Part shown: one piece after another, positions 57,659 through 64,000 of the stretch
How positions within the stretch are numbered: the stretch's first letter is position 1
Layout of the letters: every line of letters begins with the position of its first letter
Origin: Flavobacteriales bacterium
Lineage (GTDB): Bacteria; Bacteroidota; Bacteroidia; Flavobacteriales; Flavobacteriaceae
Length of the DNA stretch: 64,000 nucleotides
Reading direction: 5' to 3'
Assembly: GCA_018335925.1 (NCBI GenBank)
Contig: JAGXRF010000001.1
Location: 1 to 64,000 of the forward strand
Notes under the pieces: model-generated
Seen by the model: the letters and a program-made list of their open reading frames with translations, nothing else
What the model was told of the DNA's origin: nothing
Databases searched by the model: none
Made by a program: the position numbers and the translations under genes

Positions 57659-58306
57659 ATGATGATCAAAGATTTACCAAAACACCAAGGAAAAAGAAAT
57701 CAATTAGTTGGCTTGCTTAAAGAGAAGGGCATTTTTGACTTAAGTGTGTTAGATGCCATTGGGAAAGTACCACGACATTTGTTTTTAGATTCGAGTTTTG
57801 AAGATTTTGCATACCAAGACAAAGCATTTCCTATTGGAGCCGACCAAACCATTTCACAACCTTTTACAGTAGCATTTCAAACGCAATTGTTGGAAGTGAA
57901 CAAAGGACACAAAGTTTTAGAAATCGGAACAGGATCGGGCTATCAAACCGCTGTTTTAGTCGCACTTGGTTGTCAAGTATACAGTGTAGAACGACAAAAT
58001 GAATTGTTTAAAAAAACCTCTCTATTGTTGCCTAATTTAGGATATCGAGCCAAACATCTCACCTTTGGTGACGGTTACAAAGGGTTGCCATCTTTTGCAC
58101 CTTTTGATAGAATTTTGGTTACTGCCGGAGCCCCGGAAATTCCGAAAGCTTTGTTAAGTCAACTTAAGATTGGAGGCAGATTGGTAATTCCTATAGGAAA
58201 TGAGGAGCAAATCATGACCTTGTTGGTAAGAGAGAGTGAACGGAAATTTGTGAAGCATGAATTTGGGAATTTTAAATTTGTACCTTTATTAGAAAATAAA
58301 AATTAA
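57659..58306 (+). CDS. pcm: Protein-L-isoaspartate O-methyltransferase
   Basis: 215 residues (start ATG 57659; ATG 57662 is an equal alternative). Motifs: RHLFLDSSFEDFAYQDKAFPIG, QTISQPFTVAFQTQLL, SAM-binding VLEIGTGSGYQTAVL, and VTAGAPEIPKALLSQLKIGGRLVIPIG. It methylates isoaspartyl residues for repair of aged proteins in the cytosol. The cyanophycinase-like gene begins 3 bp later, so the two form an operon. Confidence 0.95.
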   Translation: MMIKDLPKHQGKRNQLVGLLKEKGIFDLSVLDAIGKVPRHLFLDSSFEDFAYQDKAFPIGADQTISQPFTVAFQTQLLEVNKGHKVLEIGTGSGYQTAVLVALGCQVYSVERQNELFKKTSLLLPNLGYRAKHLTFGDGYKGLPSFAPFDRILVTAGAPEIPKALLSQLKIGGRLVIPIGNEEQIMTLLVRESERKFVKHEFGNFKFVPLLENKN

Positions 58307-58309
58307 GCC

Positions 58310-59599
58310 ATGCGATTATTTTTCACGTTATTATTTGTTTTTATTGCACAATTTAAATATTCCCAAGGATATACCAGTTTTTTTACAGGAAACCCCAACG
58401 ATGTGCAGGCAACTCCAAATTTTGGAATTTGCTTGATGGGTGGTGCAACAGAAAATGACCAAGCAATGATATGGTTGTTACAAAAAGCCAATGGAGGCGA
58501 TGTGGTGGTATTGCGAACTTCTGGCACTGATGGATACAACAATTATTTTTATAGTCAACTAGGCGTTAATGTAAATTCTGTAGAAACTTTGGTAATTACT
58601 TCGGTTGCGGGTGCTACCAACCCCTATGTTTTGGATAAAGTTGCCAAGGCGGAAATGATATGGTTGGCTGGAGGCAACCAAGCAAACTATGTGAATTTTT
58701 TCAAGAATAATGCTTTGGGTGATTTATTAAATGCACATGTAAACCAAAAGAATGCACCTATTGGAGGTACAAGTGCAGGAATGGCAATTTTGGGTTCTCA
58801 TTATTATAGTGCTTTAAACAATTCTGTAACCTCAGCACAAGCTTTGGCAAATCCGTACCACTCCAATATGACTCTTGATGCCAATGATTTTTTGCTTTTT
58901 CCTTGGATGGAAAATACCATTACCGATACCCATTTTGACAATCCGGACAGAAGAGGCAGACTCACCACTTTTTTGGCAAGATTTCAAGCAGATAATGGTG
59001 TAAAAGTGAGAGGTATTGCCTGTGAAGAATTCACTGCGGTTTGTATTGAAGCAAACGGACAGGCAAGAGTTTTTGGGAGTTTTCCAAATTTTCAGGACTA
59101 TGCTTATTTTGTACAAGCAAATTGTGAAATAAATGCTATTCCACAACAGGTTTTGTTAAACCAACCCTTGCAATGGAATTATCCATCAGGTGCTTTAAAA
59201 GTGTACAAAGTACCGGGTACCAACGCAGGTCAAAATTATTTTTCGCTTAACGATTGGCAGAATGGTACAACAGCAGGAGGTACATGGGAACATTGGAATG
59301 TTGTAAATGGGGTATTTCAATCTGTTTCGGGCTCTGCACCACAAAATTGTACTTTAAATATTGATGAAGCTGAGGTGTTAGCCATTCAAGTTTATCCGGT
59401 TCCGGTAACAGACCGTATTTTTTTAACAGGAATCCAACCAAAAAGCAATTATCAAATCATAGACTTGAATGGAAGAATTATCTCCTCAGGTGAAACAGAT
59501 AACTCCATCAAGTTTACAGCACCTAAAGGAATGTATTTGTTAAAAATATGGGATGCAAATGGAGTATTAAAAAGTACTTTTAAGTTTACCAAAAACTAA
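58310..59599 (+). CDS. Secreted cyanophycinase-like serine peptidase (S51) with T9SS tail
   Basis: 429 residues with signal peptide [20 protein letters not shown]. Peptidase S51 core: [32 protein letters not shown], nucleophile Ser in [11 protein letters not shown], and [22 protein letters not shown]9SS type A sorting tail follows (about 350-429: [15 protein letters not shown] ... [11 protein letters not shown] ... [11 protein letters not shown]). It should be secreted or surface-held and cut beta-aspartyl linkages such as cyanophycin. Convergent with smpB, 4-bp overlap. Confidence 0.9.
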   Translation: MRLFFTLLFVFIAQFKYSQGYTSFFTGNPNDVQATPNFGICLMGGATENDQAMIWLLQKANGGDVVVLRTSGTDGYNNYFYSQLGVNVNSVETLVITSVAGATNPYVLDKVAKAEMIWLAGGNQANYVNFFKNNALGDLLNAHVNQKNAPIGGTSAGMAILGSHYYSALNNSVTSAQALANPYHSNMTLDANDFLLFPWMENTITDTHFDNPDRRGRLTTFLARFQADNGVKVRGIACEEFTAVCIEANGQARVFGSFPNFQDYAYFVQANCEINAIPQQVLLNQPLQWNYPSGALKVYKVPGTNAGQNYFSLNDWQNGTTAGGTWEHWNVVNGVFQSVSGSAPQNCTLNIDEAEVLAIQVYPVPVTDRIFLTGIQPKSNYQIIDLNGRIISSGETDNSIKFTAPKGMYLLKIWDANGVLKSTFKFTKN

Positions 59600-60048
59600 A
59601 ATTTCTTTTTAATCCTGTCCAAATCTCTTTTGTTATCGCGGTCTTTGATGGTTTCTCGTTTGTCGTAGTTTTTCTTACCTCTACACAATGCAATCTCTAA
59701 CTTAGCCAAACCTTTTTCGTTAGTAAATAAACGCAATGGGACAATGGTCAAACCTTTGTTTTGTGCATCTTTTTCCAATTTTCGAAGTTCTCGTTTTTGC
59801 AACAACAATTTGCGGTCACTTTTTGCCTTGTGGTTAAATTGTGTTCCGTACAAATATTCTTCGATGTGTGAATTAATCACAAAAAGCTCATTGTTATGGA
59901 ATTCGCAAAAGCTTTCTGCTATAGAGGCTTTTCCTAAGCGAATCGATTTGATTTCCGTTCCAGTTAATACCATCCCGGCTTCGTATTTGTCCAAAATTTC
60001 GTAATCAAATTTGGCTCGCTTGTTAAGTATGTTGATGTTTTTTTGCAT
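59596..60048 (-). CDS. smpB: SsrA-binding protein SmpB
   Basis: 150 residues, normal length. [42 protein letters not shown], then [38 protein letters not shown] and the basic tail [23 protein letters not shown]. Partner of tmRNA in rescuing stalled ribosomes. It has a good promoter (TTTG 60084-60081, 17 nt, TAAATTTG 60063-60056) back to back with that of tRNA-Pro. Confidence 0.96.
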   Translation of the reverse strand: MQKNINILNKRAKFDYEILDKYEAGMVLTGTEIKSIRLGKASIAESFCEFHNNELFVINSHIEEYLYGTQFNHKAKSDRKLLLQKRELRKLEKDAQNKGLTIVPLRLFTNEKGLAKLEIALCRGKKNYDKRETIKDRDNKRDLDRIKKKF

Positions 60049-60049
60049 A

Positions 60050-60137
60050 GGTAGGCAAATTTAACACCAAAAATCCAAACCAAAATAATTTTTAGGAATA
60101 TTTGTTATCGCTTATTTTTCTTCTATTTTTGCCTACC
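60050..60137. promoter_or_regulatory. Divergent smpB / tRNA-Pro promoters with mirrored start-site element
   Basis: For tRNA-Pro: TTTG (60101-60104), 19 nt, TATTTTTG (60124-60131). For smpB: TTTG (60084-60081), 17 nt, TAAATTTG (60063-60056). In both, the -7 box ends in the same decamer TTTGCCTACC (60128-60137, and 60059-60050 on the minus strand), a perfect 10-bp inverted repeat spanning the region. Confidence 0.7.
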
Positions 60138-60143
60138 TTTTTT

Positions 60144-60217
60144 CGGGATGTAGCGCAGCCTGGTAGCGTACTAGCATGGGGTGCTAGGGGTCGCTGGTTC
60201 GAATCCAGTCATCCCGA
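60144..60217 (+). tRNA. tRNA-Pro (anticodon GGG)
   Basis: Cloverleaf is complete: acceptor CGGGATG (60144-60150) with CATCCCG (60210-60216), D stem GCGC/GCGT, anticodon stem CTAGC/GCTAG around loop ATGGGGT giving anticodon GGG, T arm CTGG-TTCGAAT-CCAG, discriminator A. The CCA end is not encoded. Confidence 0.95.
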
Positions 60218-60222
60218 CAATT

Positions 60223-60256
60223 AAATCCCTTGGGCAAAGCTCAAGGGATTTTTTTA
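60223..60256 (+). terminator. Terminator of tRNA-Pro
   Basis: AAATCCCTTG (60223-60232) pairs with CAAGGGATTT (60242-60251), followed by T's. It merges into the repeat region that fills the rest of the gap to 60610. Confidence 0.85.
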
Positions 60257-60260
60257 TACC

Positions 60261-60352
60261 AAAAAATAGAAGCTTGCTTCCGTATTTTTTGGTATAAAAA
60301 ATACCCAAACTTTTGCAAAAAGTTTGCAAGGGATGGTATTGGCATCGTTTCC
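60261..60352. repeat. 92-bp repeat downstream of tRNA-Pro, copy 1
   Basis: Nearly identical to 60403-60495 (one A fewer in an A run). Contains internal hairpins: ATACCAAAAAATA...TATTTTTTGGTAT with GAAGC/GCTTC inside, and CAAACTT/AAGTTTG. No coding signal; a long minus-strand frame through both copies reads repeated peptide and is not a gene. Confidence 0.88.
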
Positions 60353-60402
60353 CCATCTCTGGATCACGAAGTAATCCAGTATTCCAAAAGAAATAGTAGG
60401 TT

Positions 60403-60495
60403 AAAAAATAGAAGCTTGCTTCCGTATTTTTTGGTATAAAAAAATACCCAAACTTTTGCAAAAAGTTTGCAAGGGATGGTATTGGCATCGTTTCC
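60403..60495. repeat. 93-bp repeat downstream of tRNA-Pro, copy 2
   Basis: Second copy of the unit at 60261-60352, separated by about 50 bp that contain a CTGGAT/ATCCAG inverted repeat. The left outer arm of the large hairpin is not kept in this copy. Confidence 0.88.
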
Positions 60496-60610
60496 AAATT
60501 TTATGATCAGAGCTAATTCTTCTAACTTCATAACCCAATAAATTTCTTACTTTTCCTATTCTTTAGTGCCCAAACCAAAGGTTTTTTTTATTTTTGAAAA
60601 AAACTATTCT

Positions 60611-62986
60611 ATGCCTATCATTCCATTACTTGGTATCGACTTTACGTTACCACTCAAAAATCCGGTATTACTTTTTTCGTTAATCCTGTTTATCATCTTG
60701 TTTGCACCTATCGTGTTGAACAAGTTTCGAATTCCACATTTGATTGGGTTAATTATTGCTGGTGCCGTAATTGGGCCAAACGGTTTTAATTTAATTGCTC
60801 GCGATATGAGCATCATTTTATTTGGTACAGTAGGCTTGCAATACATCATGTTTTTGGCAGGTTTGGAAATAGATTTGAACGAATTCAAAAAAAATAGTAC
60901 CAAAAGTTTGGTGTTTGGATTGTTAACTTTTAGTATTCCTATGACCCTTGGAACTTTTGGCTCTTATTACTTACTCAATTTTAGCTGGCCAACCTCCATC
61001 TTATTGGCTAGTATGTTTGCTTCACATACCTTGATAGCCTATCCTTTAATAAGTAAATTAGGAATTGCCAAAAACAAAGCAGTTAACATTACGGTTGGTG
61101 GTACCATGATTACAGATACCCTTGCACTTTTGGTATTGGCTGTAATTGCAGGGATGCAAGTAGGGGAGATCAATAGAGAATTTTGGATCCGTTTAGGGGT
61201 GTCGGTTGTTCTGTTCGCAGCAGTGGTAATGATATTGTTTCCAATTATTGGAAGATGGTTTTTTAAACGATTTGACGACAATATTTCGCAATATATTTTT
61301 GTACTAGCTATGGTGTTTTTAGGATGTACTTTTGCGGAATTAGCCGGGGTAGAAGCAATTATTGGGGCATTCTTAGCCGGATTGGCTTTAAACCGACTCA
61401 TCCCACACACTTCTCCTTTAATGAACAGAATTGAATTTGTAGGTAATGCCATGTTTATTCCGTTCTTTTTGATTGGAGTTGGGATGTTGATCGATTACAG
61501 GGCCTTTATCAAAGATTACGATACTTTGATAGTTGCCGGTTTTATGACCGTTACCGCAATGGTAGGAAAATATATTCCTGCTTATTTAACCCAAAAAATA
61601 TACGGTTTTAATACCGATGAAAGAAGGTTGATTTTTGGTTTGAGTAACGCACAAGCAGCAGCAACCTTAGCGGCCGTTTTGGTAGGTTATAATATAGTAA
61701 CCGGTTATGAAAATGCCCAAGTGGTTAAAGACATACACTTAAAAAACAGAATGGTTTTGACCGATAAAAACGAATCGTTGAAGTTTATTACTTTAAGTAA
61801 TTTAGGCAGACCAATGGTTGGTAGTAAAGCTACATTAAATGGAGAGGTTATCAATGAGGAAATAGTACTTACCAACAAAACAAAACTACTTTTTAAAGAC
61901 AGCAAAGTTGCGGAAATTAAAGTCCCATCCAGATTGTTGAATGAGAATGTGTTGAATGGAACCATTTTAATGATATTGGTAACTTGTACCATTGCGTCGT
62001 TTGTAGCACAAAAAGGAGCTTACAATTTGGCTTTATTAGAGGAAGAAGAGGATGAGGATAACGATACCGACAACCTTCAGGAAGAAGAAGAAAAGATTTT
62101 AATTCCGATGAAGAGTACCGAAACGGTAGACGAGTTAGTCAACCTGGCAGTTACCATGAAATCAAAGAAAAACAAATCAGGTTTGTTTGCTGTAAACGTA
62201 GTAAATAACAATGTAGGAGGAAGCAAAGAAGAAACCAAAGCCAATAAAATCATCGAGCGAGCTGCAGTAGTAGCATCTGCAACCGATAACCATTTACATT
62301 CAGTTTTGCGTTTTGATTTGAATGTGGTGAATGGCATATTAGGCGTAGTAAAAGAGAAAAAGATAACAGACATCATACTTGGGCAAACTGAAAAATTTGG
62401 ACAAGGAAACAGTATGTTTGGTCCGGTAACCGATGCTATTTTAAGTAAATGCCAAACCACCACGTTTATTGCAAACTCTGTACAACCCATTGCAACCTTA
62501 AAAAAGTATTTGGTGTTGATTCCGGAAAAGGCAGAAAGAGAAATTGGATTTCCGTTTTGGTTGCTTAAAATGTGGAATTTAGGTAAAAATACCGGAGCAA
62601 AAATCGAGTTTTATGCATCACCTTCTACATTATCTATTTTAAAAGAAGTGCATGCCAAAAACAGCATCGAAGCAAGTTTTCATGAATTTACCGATTGGGA
62701 AGATTTCTTGATCATATCTAGAGATATCTCTAAAAACGACTGTTTGGTGGTGGTAATGAGCAGAAAACAACAAATTTCGTACAATGCCACCATGCAAAAC
62801 ATTCCGAATTATTTAAACAAGTATTTCCAACACATCAATTCCTTGTTAATTTATCCGTTGCAAAGCATTACCGGAGGTACCGGAATGGATTTAAAAAACC
62901 CGGGGGCATTGGATACTTTTACCGAAAACCTAGAAAAGTTGGAGGATTTAACCCAAATGGTAACCCGAATTTTCAAAAGAAAATAG
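60611..62986 (+). CDS. Kef-type cation:proton antiporter with a C-terminal Usp-like region
   Basis: 791 residues from ATG 60611; the frame opens at a GTG 45 bp upstream, but the -7 box TATTTTTG (60589-60596) lies between, so that start is unlikely. About 12 transmembrane helices (to residue 390) of the CPA2 type: IPHLIGLIIAGAVIGPNGF, FLAGLEIDL, ADAFIGAFLAGLALNRLIP-like EAIIGAFLAGLALNRLIP. A second hydrophobic insertion and two universal-stress-protein-like cytosolic segments follow. Likely Na+/K+:H+ exchange for pH or ion balance. Confidence 0.88.
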   Translation: MPIIPLLGIDFTLPLKNPVLLFSLILFIILFAPIVLNKFRIPHLIGLIIAGAVIGPNGFNLIARDMSIILFGTVGLQYIMFLAGLEIDLNEFKKNSTKSLVFGLLTFSIPMTLGTFGSYYLLNFSWPTSILLASMFASHTLIAYPLISKLGIAKNKAVNITVGGTMITDTLALLVLAVIAGMQVGEINREFWIRLGVSVVLFAAVVMILFPIIGRWFFKRFDDNISQYIFVLAMVFLGCTFAELAGVEAIIGAFLAGLALNRLIPHTSPLMNRIEFVGNAMFIPFFLIGVGMLIDYRAFIKDYDTLIVAGFMTVTAMVGKYIPAYLTQKIYGFNTDERRLIFGLSNAQAAATLAAVLVGYNIVTGYENAQVVKDIHLKNRMVLTDKNESLKFITLSNLGRPMVGSKATLNGEVINEEIVLTNKTKLLFKDSKVAEIKVPSRLLNENVLNGTILMILVTCTIASFVAQKGAYNLALLEEEEDEDNDTDNLQEEEEKILIPMKSTETVDELVNLAVTMKSKKNKSGLFAVNVVNNNVGGSKEETKANKIIERAAVVASATDNHLHSVLRFDLNVVNGILGVVKEKKITDIILGQTEKFGQGNSMFGPVTDAILSKCQTTTFIANSVQPIATLKKYLVLIPEKAEREIGFPFWLLKMWNLGKNTGAKIEFYASPSTLSILKEVHAKNSIEASFHEFTDWEDFLIISRDISKNDCLVVVMSRKQQISYNATMQNIPNYLNKYFQHINSLLIYPLQSITGGTGMDLKNPGALDTFTENLEKLEDLTQMVTRIFKRK

Positions 62987-63022
62987 TTGGTGCAAAATGG
63001 GTAAAAATGTGTAATTTTGCAC
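62987..63022 (+). promoter_or_regulatory. prfA promoter inside an inverted repeat
   Basis: TTG (62987-62989), 22 nt, TAATTTTG (63012-63019). GTGCAAAAT (62990-62998) and ATTTTGCAC (63014-63022) form a 9-bp inverted repeat whose right arm covers the -7 box. Confidence 0.5.
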
Positions 63023-63040
63023 ACCTTTTTAAAGTGAATT

Positions 63041-64000
63041 ATGACAGATAGAATTCTTATCGTAAAACAAAAATTTGACGAAATAGCTGATTTGATCATC
63101 CAACCAGATGTGATATCAGACCAAAAAAGATACGTACAATTAAACCAAGAATACAAATCTTTGAAAAAGATTGTAGATACCGGTGAAGTTTACTTAAAGT
63201 TAATGGCAAACATTGACGAAGCCAACGAAATCATTCAAGATGGTTCTGACAAGGAAATGGTGGAAATGGCCCAAATGCAATTGGAGGAAGCCAAAGCACA
63301 ATTGCCTGAATTAGAAGAAGAAATCAAATTTTTATTGATACCGAAAGACCCTGAAGATGCCAAAAACGTGATGGTAGAAATTCGTGCAGGTACAGGTGGG
63401 GATGAAGCTTCTATTTTTGCTGGTGATTTGTACAGAATGTACACCAAATACTGCGAAAGCAAAGGATGGAGAACTTCTGTTGTAGACTTGAACGAAGGAA
63501 CTGCAGGTGGTTACAAAGAAATTATTTTTGAAGTTACCGGAGAAGATGTGTACGGTACTTTAAAATTTGAAGCTGGGGTGCATCGTGTGCAACGTGTACC
63601 ACAAACCGAAACCCAAGGAAGAGTGCATACTTCAGCCGCTACGGTAATGGTATTGCCAGAGGCAGAAGAGTTTGATGTGCATATTGATATGAACGATGTT
63701 CGAATCGATTTGTTTTGTTCGTCAGGTCCAGGTGGACAATCCGTAAACACTACCAAATCAGCAGTTCGTATGACGCATATTCCAACCGGTTTGGTAGCAC
63801 AGTGCCAAGATGAAAAATCGCAGCACAAAAACAAAGACAAGGCCCTTTCAGTACTTCGCTCTCGTTTGTACGAAATGGAATTGGCCAAAAAGCAAGAAGA
63901 GGATGCCAAAAAACGAAACTCACAAGTAAGCAGTGGCGACCGTTCTGCAAAGATTAGAACGTATAATTATCCACAAGGTAGGGTTACCGACCATAGAATT
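63041..64000 (+). CDS. prfA: Peptide chain release factor 1, 3' end outside the window
   Basis: 320 of about 358 residues are present; the frame is open to the window edge. Domain 1 helices, then [18 protein letters not shown], the tripeptide anticodon region [10 protein letters not shown] (PQT at 187-189, in the place of E. coli PAT), the catalytic GGQ (231-233) in [15 protein letters not shown], and [14 protein letters not shown]. Recognises UAA and UAG and triggers peptide release on the ribosome. Promoter immediately upstream in a 54-bp gap. Confidence 0.96.
   Translation, partial: MTDRILIVKQKFDEIADLIIQPDVISDQKRYVQLNQEYKSLKKIVDTGEVYLKLMANIDEANEIIQDGSDKEMVEMAQMQLEEAKAQLPELEEEIKFLLIPKDPEDAKNVMVEIRAGTGGDEASIFAGDLYRMYTKYCESKGWRTSVVDLNEGTAGGYKEIIFEVTGEDVYGTLKFEAGVHRVQRVPQTETQGRVHTSAATVMVLPEAEEFDVHIDMNDVRIDLFCSSGPGGQSVNTTKSAVRMTHIPTGLVAQCQDEKSQHKNKDKALSVLRSRLYEMELAKKQEEDAKKRNSQVSSGDRSAKIRTYNYPQGRVTDHRI

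Noticed and set aside
60171..60497. A 108-codon minus-strand open frame crossing tRNA-Pro and both 92/93-bp repeats
   Set aside because: It reads through a tRNA gene (typical GMTGFEPATP pseudo-peptide) and repeats the same peptide from each repeat copy; not a gene.
60144..60610. tRNA-associated integrated element
   Set aside because: No integrase gene and no duplication of the tRNA 3' end within the window; only the repeats are present.
63235..63950. Three long minus-strand frames opposite prfA
   Set aside because: The plus strand encodes an unmistakable release factor that is open to the window edge; the opposite frames are serine/cysteine-rich shadows.

Overview
The window is 64 kb of low-GC chromosome from a member of the phylum Bacteroidota, almost certainly order Flavobacteriales and most likely Flavobacteriaceae. 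The signs are Bacteroidota-type promoters (TTTG, about 19-22 nt, TAnnTTTG) before many genes, a type IX secretion (T9SS) C-terminal tail on a cyanophycinase, and families typical of the group: DUF1800/DUF1501, DUF1573, DUF2490, DUF5723, a DUF6495-like gene next to ligA, and MutS2 without a Smr domain. No rRNA, CRISPR array, prophage or insertion sequence is visible. The content is mostly core chromosome with small accessory patches.

Layout. 1-5.6 kb is an accessory patch: the end of a GIY-YIG nuclease gene beside palindromic intergenic repeats, a small lipoprotein, a DUF2975 membrane protein with its HTH partner, a lipoprotein alpha/beta hydrolase, and a DUF1800/DUF1501 pair. 5.6-25.9 kb is mainly housekeeping: mutS2, an M1 aminopeptidase, pcrA/uvrD, ligA, a CNNM/CBS membrane protein, guaB, valS and comM. 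It also holds a second membrane-protein/HTH pair and a structured RNA candidate at 23.5 kb. 25.9-38.1 kb is rich in signalling. It has two large PAS-type sensor kinases, each broken by a single-base frame change at a run of four A's, and a stand-alone receiver protein, with ALDH, DUF5723 and RluA genes between them. 38.1-42 kb holds a MarR-nitroreductase-YceI operon with two well-formed operator palindromes over its own promoter, divergent from a thioredoxin-like/redoxin/rhodanese cluster. 42-53 kb has OmpA-type envelope proteins, holA, ettA, and histidine degradation genes hutG and hutI. 53-64 kb has a tightly coupled operon (3-hydroxyacyl-CoA dehydrogenase, nucleoside phosphorylase, cytosolic periplasmic-binding-protein-like protein), a pcm-cyanophycinase pair, smpB divergent from tRNA-Pro(GGG), a 92/93-bp duplicated repeat, a Kef-type antiporter, and the start of prfA.

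How the genes work together. Most transcription units are short, and convergent units are closed by bidirectional A-stem-T terminators; where no terminator is seen, convergent genes may overlap at their stop codons. Translational coupling by 4-bp ATGA overlaps is clear in marR-nitroreductase and in the hbd-phosphorylase-PBP operon. The most notable signals are the two frame-split sensor kinases (one of which also lacks a kinase catalytic domain), the MarR double operator, the mirrored smpB/tRNA-Pro promoters, the structured RNA, and the tandem repeat behind tRNA-Pro. All family assignments are from reading the sequence; no database search was run.
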